From: Alphaproteobacteria bacterium
GTDB lineage: Bacteria > Pseudomonadota > Alphaproteobacteria > Micavibrionales > Micavibrionaceae
Direction: 5' to 3'
Assembly: GCA_018608245.1 (NCBI GenBank)
Contig: JABAZY010000044.1
Coordinates: forward strand, 22,086-67,880
Length of the DNA: 45,795 bases
Shown piece by piece: positions 16,501 through 27,065 of this stretch. The notes under the pieces were generated by a model. That model was not told where the DNA came from. It saw only the letters and a list, made by a program, of their open reading frames with translations, and did not search any database. Position numbers and translations under genes: made by a program. The number at the start of each line of letters is the position of its first letter. The stretch's first letter is position 1.

Positions 16501-17933
16501 TGACGAGATCATCCAATACCATATGGACGGCTAAAGAAGCGGCGCAAGCAACGAACGGAAGCGTTGCAGGAGAGTGGCAGGCGCAAGCAATTTCGATTGA
16601 TAGTCGTAGCGTTGAAAAAGGTGATCTATTTGTCGCGCTCATAGGTGATAATGGTGATGGTCATGATTACGTGAAAATGGCTTTGGATCAGGGTGCTGTG
16701 GCGGCGCTTGTGTCTCGTGAAGTTGAGGGTGTGCCAGCAGAAAGATTATTGATTGTTGAAGATACTTTGAGAGGTATGCAGGATTTAGCAAAGGCTTCAC
16801 GTGCGCGTGTTAGTGCTAAGGTGATTGGTATTACGGGTAGTGTTGGTAAGACGGGTACGAAGGAGATGCTGGCAACAGCATTTGCATCACAGGGGCAAAC
16901 ACATGCCAGTATTAAAAGTTATAATAATCATTGGGGTGTGCCGTTTACATTATCGAACATGCATCCAGGCACAGATTATGGCGTTTTTGAAATGGGTATG
17001 AACCATGCGAATGAAATTACACCGCTTAGTCAGATGGTGAAACCTGATATTTCTATTGTTACAACAATTGCGCCAGTTCATATCGGGAATTTTGAGCATG
17101 GTATTGATGGTATTGTGTCTGCTAAGGCAGAAATTTTTGATGGGATGAAGGCTGGATCTGTAGCGATTTTAAATGCTGATATTGAGCCGTTCGAAACGTT
17201 GAAACAACGTGCAGAAGATAAAGGAATTATTGTCCATAGCTTTGGTGAGACTAAGGACGCAGACGCAACTATTCTAGATTGCCTAGAGGCCGCAAATGGA
17301 ACGCGTGTGACGGCAGAAATTTTGGGTGAGAAAGTATCATTTACCCTTCAAATTCCAGGGCGCCATATTGTTTGCAACGCGCTGGCGGTATTATTAGCTG
17401 TTAAGGTAGCGGGCGCAGATATTCAAAAAGCAGCAAAATCGTTGGCGCAACAAGAAGCAATTATTGGTCGTGGTAAGCGCGAATATATTGATAGTGGCGT
17501 GGCAGATAATCCAATTACATTAATTGATGAAAGCTATAATGCCTCACCAGCCGCGATGAATGCGGCGTTTAAGGTTTTGGCGCTTATTGATCCAGGTCGT
17601 GGCGGGCGCCGTATTGCTATATTGGGGGATATGTTGGAGCTTGGTGATGGTAGTGCGGATATGCATAGTGATCTGGCGCTGCCGTTAAAAGCTGCAAATG
17701 TTGATTTGGTCTATACTTGTGGTAAATATATGAAGAAACTACATGAAATTTTACCTGCTAACCAGCGGGGTGAGCATAGAGATACAAGTAAAGAGCTTGC
17801 GCAAATTGTTCCAGATGTTTTAATTCCTGGGGATGTTGTGATGGTCAAAGGATCATTGGGCAGTAAAATGGGATTAGTGGTTGAGGCGTTACGGTCATTG
17901 CCACAGATATTGAAAAAAGAAAAACAAGACTAA
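16500..17933 (+). CDS. murF: UDP-MurNAc-tripeptide:D-Ala-D-Ala ligase
   Basis: Adds D-alanyl-D-alanine to UDP-MurNAc-tripeptide, the last cytoplasmic step before transfer to lipid. The 477-aa product has the P-loop GITGSVGKTGTKEM (110-123), SYNNHWGVPFTLSNM, EMGMNHANEI, HIGNFEHG, DESYNASPAAMNAAF and AILGDMLELG. Length and motif order are standard. It starts on the last base of murE (TAATGA) and ends 23 bp before mraY, which has the AAAGGTA ribosome site. Confidence 0.96.
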   Translation: MTRSSNTIWTAKEAAQATNGSVAGEWQAQAISIDSRSVEKGDLFVALIGDNGDGHDYVKMALDQGAVAALVSREVEGVPAERLLIVEDTLRGMQDLAKASRARVSAKVIGITGSVGKTGTKEMLATAFASQGQTHASIKSYNNHWGVPFTLSNMHPGTDYGVFEMGMNHANEITPLSQMVKPDISIVTTIAPVHIGNFEHGIDGIVSAKAEIFDGMKAGSVAILNADIEPFETLKQRAEDKGIIVHSFGETKDADATILDCLEAANGTRVTAEILGEKVSFTLQIPGRHIVCNALAVLLAVKVAGADIQKAAKSLAQQEAIIGRGKREYIDSGVADNPITLIDESYNASPAAMNAAFKVLALIDPGRGGRRIAILGDMLELGDGSADMHSDLALPLKAANVDLVYTCGKYMKKLHEILPANQRGEHRDTSKELAQIVPDVLIPGDVVMVKGSLGSKMGLVVEALRSLPQILKKEKQD

Positions 17934-17956
17934 CTAAGAAAAAGGTACTTTTATAA

Positions 17957-19042
17957 ATGCTGTATTATTTGCTTTATCCACTCGCTGAGGATTATCAGTT
18001 TTTTAATTTATTCCGTTACTTAACGTTCCGTAGTGGTGGCGCAGTGATGACAGCATTAATTATTTGTTTTTTAATTGGCCCGCCGATTATTAGATGGCTT
18101 AAGAAAAAGCAAAAAGAAGGTCAGCCTATTCGTTCTGATGGGCCAGAAACTCATTTTAAAAAAGCAGGTACGCCAACGATGGGCGGGCTGATGATTTTGA
18201 TATCAGCGGGGATTTCCGTGTTTCTTTGGTCTGATTTAACCAATCCTTATGTTTGGATTGTCAGTGGCGTTATTATTTCTTTTGGGTTGATTGGGCTGGC
18301 TGACGACTACGCAAAGCTAACTAAGCGTTCGCATGAGGGGATATCGGGGAAGATAAGATTAGTGTTTGAGTTTTCGATTGCAGCACTTGCTGTTATGGCT
18401 TACGTGCATTTCACGAGCGATGATATTGCGACGGGGCTGTCTATTCCGTTTATGAAAGATTATTTATTGCCGTTGGGTTTTATATTTATTCCTTTTGCCA
18501 TGTTGGTGATTGTGGGTGCTTCTAATGCGGTTAATTTAACAGATGGGCTTGATGGCTTGGCAATTGTTCCTGTGATGATTGCGGCGGCATGTTTTGGGTT
18601 AATCAGTTATTTGGTGGGTAACGCTATTTTCTCTGATTATTTAGCTATTCAATTTGTACCAGGAACGGGTGAACTTTCGATTATTTGCGCGGCATTAATT
18701 GGCGGTGGTATGGGCTTCCTTTGGTTTAATGCACCGCCTGCGATGGTGTTTATGGGTGATACAGGATCATTATCTATGGGTGCTGGGCTGGGTGCGATTG
18801 CGGTTATTGTGAAGCATGAATTGGTGCTGGGGATTATTGGTGGCTTGTTCGTGCTGGAAACTGTTTCAGTGATTGTGCAGGTGGCGTCCTATAAATTGAC
18901 GGGTAAGCGCGTCTTTAGAATGGCGCCTATTCATCATCACTTTGAGAAAAAGGGCTGGTCAGAGCCGACCGTGGTTATTCGCTTCTGGATTATTGCTATG
19001 ATCTTGGCGATGATTGGATTATCCACTCTAAAACTAAGATAA
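17957..19042 (+). CDS. mraY: Phospho-MurNAc-pentapeptide transferase
   Basis: Inner-membrane enzyme that moves phospho-MurNAc-pentapeptide to undecaprenyl phosphate, making lipid I. The 361-aa product has about ten membrane segments and the signatures [56 protein letters not shown] and [14 protein letters not shown] (the HHH loop). Length is typical. It is 6 bp before murD. Confidence 0.97.
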   Translation: MLYYLLYPLAEDYQFFNLFRYLTFRSGGAVMTALIICFLIGPPIIRWLKKKQKEGQPIRSDGPETHFKKAGTPTMGGLMILISAGISVFLWSDLTNPYVWIVSGVIISFGLIGLADDYAKLTKRSHEGISGKIRLVFEFSIAALAVMAYVHFTSDDIATGLSIPFMKDYLLPLGFIFIPFAMLVIVGASNAVNLTDGLDGLAIVPVMIAAACFGLISYLVGNAIFSDYLAIQFVPGTGELSIICAALIGGGMGFLWFNAPPAMVFMGDTGSLSMGAGLGAIAVIVKHELVLGIIGGLFVLETVSVIVQVASYKLTGKRVFRMAPIHHHFEKKGWSEPTVVIRFWIIAMILAMIGLSTLKLR

Positions 19043-19048
19043 AAATAA

Positions 19049-20431
19049 ATGACAGATTTATCAAATTTTGCAAAAACCATTGATGGAAAACCAGTCGCGG
19101 TATTTGGCTTGGGCATTTCTGGCTTGTCGGTTATTCGTGCGTTAATTGATGCAGGTATTATTGTTGTTGCGTGGGATGATAAGGAAGAAAATCAACAAAA
19201 AGCAAAAGAACTAGGGGCACAGATAGATGATTTAACCACAAGTACTTTATCAAATTTTGCATGTTTGGTTTTAGCACCTGGTGTGCCTTATACTTTTGAC
19301 CCGCATCCAGTTGTTATTAATGCGCAGAAACATAATGTAGAAATTATTGGTGATTTAGAACTATTAAACCGTGCAGATCATGGCGTGAAAACCATTGGTA
19401 TTACTGGGACGAATGGGAAATCAACCACAACGGCGCTTATGACGCATGTGTTGAATGAGTGCGGTATGTCCGCTGTGATGGGGGGGAATATTGGTAAGTC
19501 AGTATTTGATTTAGATTTATCAAATGGGTATGAGGTTTTGGTGCTAGAAATTTCGTCATATCAAATGGATTTATGTCCTGAATTTCGTCCTGATATTTCT
19601 GTTTTGTTGAACATTACGCCAGATCATTTAGACCGCCATGGATCAATGGAAGAATATATTAAGGCCAAGGCGCGTATTTTAGAAGGTGAAGGTACAGCGA
19701 TTATTGCTGTTGATGATGACTTTACGCAAACGCTTTTTGATCAGACATTTTGTAGTGGATCACGCAAAGTTTGTCCTGTGTCTTTCAGTACGTCTTTGAT
19801 TGAAGGGTTATATACGCGCAAAGGTTTTTTGTATGAGAATACGCGCGGAGAAGATATTCAAATTGCGGATTTGAATGGGTTGGAAACGTTAAAGGGTGCG
19901 CATAATCATCAAAATATTTTATGTGTTTATCGTGCTTGCTTAGAGCTGGATATTGAACCTGCAAAGATTTTGGAAGCGTTCAAAAGCTATGGTGGATTGG
20001 CGCATCGGCAATATTTGGTGACTAAAATTGATGAAGTTACTTATATTAATGATAGTAAAGCCACCAATGCGGAAGCGGCGGCGAAGGCGTTATCCAGTTA
20101 TAATAATGTTTTTTGGATTATTGGCGGACGTTCAAAAGAGGGTGGCCTTCGGGGCTTAAGTGAATTTAAATCTAAAATCATAAAAACTTACCTGATTGGT
20201 GAAGCGTCGGATGAATTTGCGGAGTGGTTGGATAAGCATAATATGATTTATGAGCGATGTGGAGAATTAGATAAAGCCACAGAACAAGCGCATATAGATG
20301 CACAAGATTTGGATGCGCCTGCGACTGTTTTATTGTCACCTGCTTGCGCGTCGTGGGATCAATTCTCTTCGTTTGAAAAACGGGGCGATGCGTTCATGAA
20401 TAAGGTCAAAGAATTGGAACAGAATAGCTAA
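19049..20431 (+). CDS. murD: UDP-MurNAc-L-alanine:D-glutamate ligase
   Basis: Adds D-glutamate to UDP-MurNAc-L-Ala in the cytoplasm. The 460-aa product has an N-terminal nucleotide-sugar fold (VAVFGLGISGLSV), the P-loop GITGTNGKSTTTAL (117-130), LEISSYQMDL, NITPDHLDRH, LAHRQYLV, YINDSKATNAEA and LSPACASWDQF near the C-terminus. It overlaps ftsW by 1 bp (TAATG), keeping wall synthesis and septal polymerase production coupled. Confidence 0.96.
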   Translation: MTDLSNFAKTIDGKPVAVFGLGISGLSVIRALIDAGIIVVAWDDKEENQQKAKELGAQIDDLTTSTLSNFACLVLAPGVPYTFDPHPVVINAQKHNVEIIGDLELLNRADHGVKTIGITGTNGKSTTTALMTHVLNECGMSAVMGGNIGKSVFDLDLSNGYEVLVLEISSYQMDLCPEFRPDISVLLNITPDHLDRHGSMEEYIKAKARILEGEGTAIIAVDDDFTQTLFDQTFCSGSRKVCPVSFSTSLIEGLYTRKGFLYENTRGEDIQIADLNGLETLKGAHNHQNILCVYRACLELDIEPAKILEAFKSYGGLAHRQYLVTKIDEVTYINDSKATNAEAAAKALSSYNNVFWIIGGRSKEGGLRGLSEFKSKIIKTYLIGEASDEFAEWLDKHNMIYERCGELDKATEQAHIDAQDLDAPATVLLSPACASWDQFSSFEKRGDAFMNKVKELEQNS

Positions 20432-21609
20432 TGAGTATTCTGCCTAAAAATTTATTTTCAAGAACTAGTAAGTCTATTTTGGGGCGCTGGTGGTGGACGA
20501 TTGATCGTGGATTCTTAGGGTTATTGTTATTATTAATTGTTATTGGTGTGACGTTAGTGGTCTCCGCTAGCCCGCCTGTAGCAATGCGTATCGGGTTGGG
20601 GCAATATCATTTTCTTATCCGTCATTTAATTGTTTTGGTGCCGTCGATCGCTATTATGATTGGTATTTCACTTTTGGATATTCGGCAAATTTGGCGTATC
20701 TCCTCCATTGGTTTACTAGGCAGTATTATCTGCATGATTTATGTCCTTGGTTTTGGGATGGAGATTAAGGGCGCGCAAAGATGGATTCATCTACCTGGTT
20801 TTTCCTTACAACCAAGTGAGTTTGCTAAGCCATTTTTTATTGTGGTGGCGTCATGGTTGATTGCACGTCAAAAAGATACTGAAAAATTTCATGGTATGCG
20901 TTATGCGAGTATTTTATTTGCGGTTGTTGTTGGGTTGTTAGTTCTTCAACCTGATATTGGTATGACTTTTGTCTTAACGTGCTGTTTTTTGGTTCTGGTG
21001 TTTTTGGCAGGGATTCCGTTTCGGATAATTTTCTTGTTAGCAGGCGGCGGAATTGGAGCGTTGTTTGCGGCTTATTTTTCACTGCCACATTTTAGAAGCA
21101 GGTTAGATCGATTTTTGAATCCTGAGAGTGGCGATACTTATCAGATTGAGAAGTCGCTTGATGCCTTTAAAAATGGCGGTATTTTTGGCACTGGCCCTGG
21201 TCAGGGGACGGTCAAGCTGTCAATTCCCGATTCGCATGCAGACTTTATATTCTCTGTGGCGGGGGAGGAATTTGGGCTATTTTTCATTGTTATCCTCATT
21301 GCGCTCTATGGATATATCATTGTGAGGGGGTTTAATCGCATTATGGACAGTAATAATCTATTTGTGGTCTTGGCAGTGGGCGGATTATTGACTATGTTTG
21401 GACTACAGGCACTTGTTCATATGGGCTCGGCGCTCCATTTGTTACCAACAAAGGGAATGACGCTTCCATTGGTTAGTTACGGTGGTTCCTCGCTATTGTC
21501 GATGTGTATGGCAATGGGGATGGTTTTAGCGTTAACGCGTAGGCAAGTGCGCTCTGGGATTGCACAGCAAGGATTGTCAATCAGGCCAGTGGGCAGTGAA
21601 ACATTATAG
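20431..21609 (+). CDS. ftsW: Septal peptidoglycan polymerase FtsW (SEDS family)
   Basis: SEDS glycosyltransferase that polymerises lipid II at the septum together with FtsI. The 392-aa product has about ten membrane segments. Family motifs are GFGMEIKGAQRWI, LQPSEFAKPFFIVVASWL, LLVLQPDIGMTFVL, GIFGTGPGQGTVK, DSHADFIFSVAGEEFG and the C-terminal LPTKGMTLPLVSYGGSSLL. The acidic residue of the LQPDIG segment matches the SEDS catalytic Asp region. Position between murD and murG favours FtsW over RodA. Confidence 0.95.
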   Translation: MSILPKNLFSRTSKSILGRWWWTIDRGFLGLLLLLIVIGVTLVVSASPPVAMRIGLGQYHFLIRHLIVLVPSIAIMIGISLLDIRQIWRISSIGLLGSIICMIYVLGFGMEIKGAQRWIHLPGFSLQPSEFAKPFFIVVASWLIARQKDTEKFHGMRYASILFAVVVGLLVLQPDIGMTFVLTCCFLVLVFLAGIPFRIIFLLAGGGIGALFAAYFSLPHFRSRLDRFLNPESGDTYQIEKSLDAFKNGGIFGTGPGQGTVKLSIPDSHADFIFSVAGEEFGLFFIVILIALYGYIIVRGFNRIMDSNNLFVVLAVGGLLTMFGLQALVHMGSALHLLPTKGMTLPLVSYGGSSLLSMCMAMGMVLALTRRQVRSGIAQQGLSIRPVGSETL

Positions 21610-21633
21610 TTTATAGATTAGGTCAAAAAAACA

Positions 21634-22779
21634 ATGAACGGTGAAGCAAAACATATTTTAATTACAGCTGGCGGTACAGGCGGACACATGTTCCCTGCGG
21701 AGGCGCTGGCTGAAGATTTGCTAGATCGTGGATTTAAAGTTTCACTGGCGACTGATGCACGTGGAAAGAAATATAAATTTGCCGATGGGGTGCCGACTTA
21801 TGTGTTGAAATCTGGCGCGATGAAATCTGGTTTTTTGAGCAAGATAAAAACTGCGGGTGCTTTGTTTTTTGGTTTTATGCAGGCAAAGAAATTAGTCGAT
21901 AAAATTAAGCCTTCTGTTGTGGTGGGCTTTGGTGGTTATCCATCTTTCCCTGCTATGTATGCAGGTCAGAAAAAAAATATTCCAACTATTTTGCATGAAC
22001 AAAATGCTGTGCTGGGTAAGGCGAATTCTTACCTTGCGCCAAAGACAGACCGTATTGCACTTTCATGGAATGATGTGAGCGGTATGGATGATAGCGATTC
22101 TGTGCGTAGTGTGATTACGGGTAACCCAGTGCGTCCAGATATTGCGGCGCTTTATAACAAAGCTTATCCGTCATTGGAGCAAGATGGGCCGTTAAGAATT
22201 TTTGTGATGGGTGGCTCATTGGGCGCGCATGTGTTTAGTGAAGTTTTGCCGGTTGCATTAAGTAGTTTATCTGCTGATCATCGTGCGCGTTTAGAAATTG
22301 TTCAGCAATGTCGTGAAGAAGATATTGAAGATGTTCGCAAGGCGTACGAAGCTAGTGATATTGATGCCGAACTTAAAGTATTTTTTGATGATGTGGCGGA
22401 TCAATTAGAATCTTGCCATTTAGTGATTGCACGCTCTGGTGCGGGAACAGTGGCGGAAGTAACAACCGCTGGTCGCCCTGCGATTTTTGTGCCTTATCCG
22501 CATCATGCAGATCAACAGCAAAAGCGTAATGCAGATGCCGTGGCGGATGCTGGTGGTGCGTGGGTAATGACGCAGAATGGTTTTACAACGGAAGCAGTGT
22601 TGGCACGTGTTGAGACATTTTTGCAAAACCCAGAGACGTTATTTAGAGCGGCTGAAAATGCCCGTAGTTGTGGTCGTCCAGATGCCGCACGTAAGCTAGG
22701 TAATTTGGTGACGGCGTTGGCAAGTGGTTGGGACAAGGCTGATCAAAAGCCATTTGACCTGACACAGGGCAGAATTTAA
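21634..22779 (+). CDS. murG: UDP-GlcNAc:undecaprenyl-PP-MurNAc-pentapeptide GlcNAc transferase
   Basis: Makes lipid II by adding GlcNAc to lipid I on the inner face of the cytoplasmic membrane. The 381-aa product has the N-terminal glycine-rich loop AGGTGGHMFPAEALAEDL, VVGFGGYPSFPA, LHEQNAVLGKAN, VITGNPVRPDI, VMGGSLGAHVFSEV, IARSGAGTVAEVTTAGRPAIFVPYPHHADQQQ. It is GT-B fold, family GT28. About 20 residues at the C-terminus (WDKADQKPFDL) go beyond the usual end and look unstructured. Confidence 0.96.
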   Translation: MNGEAKHILITAGGTGGHMFPAEALAEDLLDRGFKVSLATDARGKKYKFADGVPTYVLKSGAMKSGFLSKIKTAGALFFGFMQAKKLVDKIKPSVVVGFGGYPSFPAMYAGQKKNIPTILHEQNAVLGKANSYLAPKTDRIALSWNDVSGMDDSDSVRSVITGNPVRPDIAALYNKAYPSLEQDGPLRIFVMGGSLGAHVFSEVLPVALSSLSADHRARLEIVQQCREEDIEDVRKAYEASDIDAELKVFFDDVADQLESCHLVIARSGAGTVAEVTTAGRPAIFVPYPHHADQQQKRNADAVADAGGAWVMTQNGFTTEAVLARVETFLQNPETLFRAAENARSCGRPDAARKLGNLVTALASGWDKADQKPFDLTQGRI

Positions 22780-22810
22780 ATAAAACGATAATAAAGTAGA
22801 GGAAAACGCC

Positions 22811-24253
22811 ATGAGAGCGATGCCCCAAACTATTGGTAAAATTCATTTCGTCGGTATCGGCGGAATCGGTATGAGCGGAATTGCAGAAGTGCTTCATGCG
22901 CTGGGCTATGAAGTTCAAGGGTCAGACATGTCTGATGGTGCCAATGTTGAGCGTTTGCGCAAAGAAGGCATCAAGGTTTTTATTGGGCATAAGGCTGAGA
23001 ATATTGATGAAGCGGCGATTGTTGTCGTCTCGACGGCGATCAAGGAAGAAAACCCAGAGTTAAAAGCGGCACATGAGAGCCGTAAAACAATTGTCCGCCG
23101 TGCCGAAATGCTGGCGGAAATTATGCGCATGAAATGGTCAATTGCCATTGCGGGTACGCATGGTAAGACAACTACAACCACGATGGTTGGAACAATGCTG
23201 GAAGAGGCGGGGTTTGACCCAACTGTGATTAATGGCGGTATTGTTAACCGTTACGGTACAAATACGCGCGTTGGTGAGAGTGACTGGATTGTGGCGGAAG
23301 CTGATGAGAGTGATGGAACATTTACCAAACTCCCTGCGACTGTGGCAGTTGTCACCAATATTGATCCTGAGCATTTAGATCATTATGGCTCATATGATAA
23401 TATTAAGGCAGCGTTTAGACGTTTCATCGATAATTTACCGTTCTATGGCTTTGCGGTTTTATGTTCCGATCATCCTGCTGTTCAGGCGTTAATTCCGAAC
23501 ATATCAAATCGTCGCATCATAACGTATGGGTTCAATCCGCAGGCAGATATTCGTGCAATTAACATTCGTCCAGCACCAGAAGGTACACATTTTGATGTAG
23601 AGCTGGCGGGTTGGATTACAGGACAGGAAGGCGAGACTATTCGCGATATATTCTTGCCAATGTTAGGCGATCATAATGTTTCTAATTCGCTTGCGTCATT
23701 GGCGATAGCACATGAAATGGGCGTTCCGATTGCGACCATGAAAACCGCGATGAAGAATTTTAGTGGTGTTAAAAGGCGCTTTACCAAGACGGGCGAAAGC
23801 AACGGTATTAGCGTAATTGATGATTATGCGCATCACCCTGTTGAGATTAAGGCTGTGTTGAAAGCCGCGCGTCAGGCCGTTGATTCCACGGGTAAGAAGG
23901 TGATTGCTGTTATGCAACCGCACCGTTATACCCGTTTGAGGGATCTATTCGAAGATTTTAGTGCTTGTTTCAATGATGCTGATCAAGTGTTTGTTGGGGA
24001 TGTTTACGAGGCAGGGGAATTGCCGATTGAAGGCGCCACAAAAGAAGCATTGGTCGAGCGTCTAAAAGAGCTAGGGCATAAGGATGCGCAAGTCTTGAGC
24101 GATGTTAATAAGCTTGGTGAGACACTCGCTGAAACAGCAGAAGAAGGAGATTATGTGATTTTCCTCGGTGCTGGTGATATCACCAAATGGGCCTATGCCT
24201 TGCCGAAACAGCTAGATGATGCCTTCGCCAAGAAGCAAAAACAAAGAGCTTAA
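22811..24253 (+). CDS. murC: UDP-MurNAc:L-alanine ligase
   Basis: Adds the first amino acid, L-alanine, to UDP-MurNAc. The 480-aa product has [16 protein letters not shown] (13-28), the P-loop [10 protein letters not shown] (114-123), [43 protein letters not shown] and [10 protein letters not shown]. The ATG at 22811 follows GAGG by 8 nt and was preferred to an ATG three codons later. The 3' end overlaps murB by up to 38 bp. Confidence 0.96.
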   Translation: MRAMPQTIGKIHFVGIGGIGMSGIAEVLHALGYEVQGSDMSDGANVERLRKEGIKVFIGHKAENIDEAAIVVVSTAIKEENPELKAAHESRKTIVRRAEMLAEIMRMKWSIAIAGTHGKTTTTTMVGTMLEEAGFDPTVINGGIVNRYGTNTRVGESDWIVAEADESDGTFTKLPATVAVVTNIDPEHLDHYGSYDNIKAAFRRFIDNLPFYGFAVLCSDHPAVQALIPNISNRRIITYGFNPQADIRAINIRPAPEGTHFDVELAGWITGQEGETIRDIFLPMLGDHNVSNSLASLAIAHEMGVPIATMKTAMKNFSGVKRRFTKTGESNGISVIDDYAHHPVEIKAVLKAARQAVDSTGKKVIAVMQPHRYTRLRDLFEDFSACFNDADQVFVGDVYEAGELPIEGATKEALVERLKELGHKDAQVLSDVNKLGETLAETAEEGDYVIFLGAGDITKWAYALPKQLDDAFAKKQKQRA

Positions 24254-25205
24254 ATTGAGTGAGGCCGCACAATCAATATTAACTGGGCTACCCGAAGTGC
24301 GCGGGCGGTATAAGGAGAATGCACCGCTGGGCGCTATTGGCTGGTTTCGGTGTGGGGGAACTGCTGAGGTGCAGTTTAAGCCTGCTGATATTGAAGACTT
24401 ACAACATTTTTTGAAAGATTGTCCTGAGGGTGTGCCGATTAATATATTTGGCGCGCTGTCGAATAGTATTATTCGTGATGGGGGATTAGAGGGGGTTACG
24501 ATACGCTTAGGTCGAGAATTCTCTGCTATTGATATTGAGGGTGATGAAGTGACCGCAGGGGCGCTGGCGCTTGATGCCAATGTTGCGAGTGTGTCTGCCG
24601 ATGCAGGACGGGGCGGATTGGAATTCCTAAGTGGTATTCCAGGTTCTATCGGGGGTGCATTAAGGATGAACGCTGGGTGTTACGGTACTGAAATAAAAGA
24701 TGTTTTAATTTCTTGTCAGGCGTTGGATAAAAAAGGCGCGCTCCACAGCTTCACGCCAGAAGATTTGGGCATGAGTTATCGCCATATTGATCTTTCAACG
24801 GATTATATATTTATAAACGCTACGTTTCGATCTAAAAAAGAAACGCCAGAAATAGTGCTAGCGCGTATGGCTGATATTAAGAAAAGCCGTGAGGATGCTC
24901 AGCCTATTCGTGAGAAAACGGGCGGATCAACTTTTGCCAATCCAAGCACGCAAGATTTAGAAAAAGCGGGACTACCGTTAGACACTAAAGTCTGGAAAAT
25001 TATTGATAGTGTCGGCGGGCGAGGCCTAACCATTGGTGGCGCGATGATGTCGGAGAAGCATTGTAATTTTATGATTAATAACGGCATGGCCACCGCACAA
25101 GATCTAGAAGATTTAGGCGAGGAAATTCGTGCCCGCGTTTTGGAAAAGCACGGAATCACCCTACGCTGGGAAATTAGACGTATAGGGAAGAAATTGGGAG
25201 AATAA
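24216..25205 (+). CDS. murB: UDP-N-acetylenolpyruvoylglucosamine reductase
   Basis: FAD enzyme that reduces UDP-GlcNAc-enolpyruvate to UDP-MurNAc with NADPH. The 329-aa product has [59 protein letters not shown] and [19 protein letters not shown]. It is the shorter type lacking the E. coli-type C-terminal insertion. The start is uncertain: ATG at 24216 or 24219 within the murC end, or TTG at 24255, 2 bp after the murC stop. murA is not in the window. Confidence 0.95.
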   Translation: MMPSPRSKNKELKLSEAAQSILTGLPEVRGRYKENAPLGAIGWFRCGGTAEVQFKPADIEDLQHFLKDCPEGVPINIFGALSNSIIRDGGLEGVTIRLGREFSAIDIEGDEVTAGALALDANVASVSADAGRGGLEFLSGIPGSIGGALRMNAGCYGTEIKDVLISCQALDKKGALHSFTPEDLGMSYRHIDLSTDYIFINATFRSKKETPEIVLARMADIKKSREDAQPIREKTGGSTFANPSTQDLEKAGLPLDTKVWKIIDSVGGRGLTIGGAMMSEKHCNFMINNGMATAQDLEDLGEEIRARVLEKHGITLRWEIRRIGKKLGE

Positions 25206-25206
25206 G

Positions 25207-26244
25207 ATGGCGAAGAAAGTAGTTTTACTTGTTGGTGGTTGGAATGCAGAGCGGGAAGTTTCTGTGACCAAGGGGAAATACGTTGAAGCTGCGCTTATTG
25301 AGGGGGGCTATGATCTTAAGGTTGTGGATTTAACACAAGATATTCCCAAGCTCTTAAAAGACTTAACGCCTAAACCTGATGCGGTGTTTAATAATCTGCA
25401 TGGGCGTATAGGTGAGGATGGGGTTATTCAGGGATTATTGACCTTGCTTGATATACCTTATACGCATTCTGGCGTTATGGCTTCTGCCATTGCTATGGAT
25501 AAAGTTTTGTCAAAAAGTATTGCGCAATCGGTGGGCGTGCCTGTGGCTAAAGGCGGGTTGGCGACAAAAGAGGAAGTTATGGCAGAATCAGTTGTACCGC
25601 GCCCTTATGTTGTAAAACCCTATGATGGTGGCTCTAGCGTGGATATTTACATCGTTAAAGAAAACGACAATCACTTAGAAAATATTGGCGAAAACTGGAA
25701 TTATGGCGCACATGCGCTGGTGGAGGAATATATTCCAGGTCGTGAGTTAACTGTGGCGGTGCTAGATGGCAAGGCGCAAGCTGTGGGTGAGGTGGAAACA
25801 CATACGGGCGGTTTCTTTGATTATGAGGCTAAATATGCTGGTGTCATGTCTGATGATCCTTCAGACGATAAAACTGAAGTGATACTGCCTGCAAAAATTC
25901 CGCAAAATGTTTACGATGCCGCTTTAGATTATGCCGAACGTGTGTATAATGTTATTGGATGCAATGGGTTAGCGCGTTGTGATTTCAGATTTGATGAAGA
26001 AAAAGGGCTGGATGGTCTTTGCTTCTTAGAAATTAATACGCAACCTGGAATGACAGCTGATTCTATTGGTCCTTCTCAATGTGTCTATAACGGCATGTCT
26101 TTTGTTCAATTATGTTCTCATCTGGTGGAAACCGCAAAATGTCACGGAAATATAACAAACGCCCAAAATCAAAAGGGACAAGATCTCAAGGAACAAGACG
26201 GAGCTCAATCCTCAAAAAGCGGCCCGCATCAGCAGAGCGCATAA
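25207..26244 (+). CDS. ddl: D-alanine--D-alanine ligase with C-terminal extension over ftsQ
   Basis: Joins two D-alanines for MurF. The 345-aa product has VLLVGGWNAEREVSVTKG, FNNLHGRIGEDGVIQGLL, TLLDIPYTHSGVMASAIAMDK, PYVVKPYDGGSSVDI, EEYIPGRELTVAVL, LARCDFRFDE and FLEINTQPGMT. The ATP-grasp fold ends near residue 311 (FVQLCSHLVETAKC). The last 34 residues (NAQNQKGQDLKEQDG and so on) are hydrophilic, unlike the family, and coincide with the 5' end of ftsQ in another frame. This looks like a read-on after loss of the original stop. Confidence 0.95.
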   Translation: MAKKVVLLVGGWNAEREVSVTKGKYVEAALIEGGYDLKVVDLTQDIPKLLKDLTPKPDAVFNNLHGRIGEDGVIQGLLTLLDIPYTHSGVMASAIAMDKVLSKSIAQSVGVPVAKGGLATKEEVMAESVVPRPYVVKPYDGGSSVDIYIVKENDNHLENIGENWNYGAHALVEEYIPGRELTVAVLDGKAQAVGEVETHTGGFFDYEAKYAGVMSDDPSDDKTEVILPAKIPQNVYDAALDYAERVYNVIGCNGLARCDFRFDEEKGLDGLCFLEINTQPGMTADSIGPSQCVYNGMSFVQLCSHLVETAKCHGNITNAQNQKGQDLKEQDGAQSSKSGPHQQSA

Positions 26245-27047
26245 TTTTTTGGACAAAGCGCTTTGGCGTTTTGGCGGCGAGCTTAATCTTTATCGGTTGG
26301 TTGGGTGCTTGGTTCTTTATGTCGGGCGCATCGCAAAAGTTTGGGCACTGGACGCAAGACAAAATATATATGGCGAGCGCGAATGCGGGCTATAGCGTCG
26401 AAAATATTTTGGTCGAGGGGCGTCACTTTACAGATGGTGAAACTTTAAAGGCAATTATGGGGATTGAAAAACATGATCCTTTATTCGCTTATGACTTGGC
26501 GGATATTCAAATAAAAATCGAAAAATTATCATGGGTGAAAACCGCGCGTGTTGAGCGTCGTTTGCCAGATACAATTTATGTGCATTTGGAAGAGCGTGTG
26601 CCAATGGCGCTGTGGCAACGTAATAAACGCCTGAGCCTGATTGATACAGAAGGTAAGGTCGTGACCGATCATAAGCTAGAACGGTTCAAAGATTTAGTGA
26701 TTGTCGTTGGCGAAAAAGCGCCAGAGGAAGCGACGAAGTTTCTACAAATTTTGGATGCTGAGCCAGAGGTATTAAACCGTGTAGAAGCAATAACTTATGT
26801 GTCTAACCGTCGTTGGAACTTGAAATTAAAAAACGGCGTGACGGTAAAATTGCCTGAAGACGAGATGTCGTTGGCGTTGCGTAGGTTATCAGTGACGCAA
26901 GATAAAGAAAATATCATGGATAAAGATATAGAAGTTATTGATGTTCGCGAGCATGACCGTATTATCGTCCAAACAAAACCTGGTGCGGTTCAGGAATATC
27001 AAGATAGTTACAGTCAGGTAAATGCTACATCAGGCGGACAAATTTAA
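26139..27047 (+). CDS. ftsQ: Cell division protein FtsQ
   Basis: Bitopic inner-membrane protein that ties the early division ring to FtsL, FtsW and FtsI. The 302-aa product has a very basic cytoplasmic tail (residues 1-37), one membrane helix (about 38-59), a POTRA domain (VENILVEGRHFTDGETL to TARVERRLPDTIYVHLEERVP) and the FtsQ domain (LIDTEGKVV, WNLKLKNGVTVKLPE). The ATG at 26139 follows GGTGGAAA by about 8 nt. An ATG at 26112 would add nine residues. The whole basic tail is encoded inside the end of ddl. Confidence 0.93.
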   Translation: MSRKYNKRPKSKGTRSQGTRRSSILKKRPASAERIIFWTKRFGVLAASLIFIGWLGAWFFMSGASQKFGHWTQDKIYMASANAGYSVENILVEGRHFTDGETLKAIMGIEKHDPLFAYDLADIQIKIEKLSWVKTARVERRLPDTIYVHLEERVPMALWQRNKRLSLIDTEGKVVTDHKLERFKDLVIVVGEKAPEEATKFLQILDAEPEVLNRVEAITYVSNRRWNLKLKNGVTVKLPEDEMSLALRRLSVTQDKENIMDKDIEVIDVREHDRIIVQTKPGAVQEYQDSYSQVNATSGGQI

Positions 27048-27065
27048 TATAGAGACGTTGAGCGT

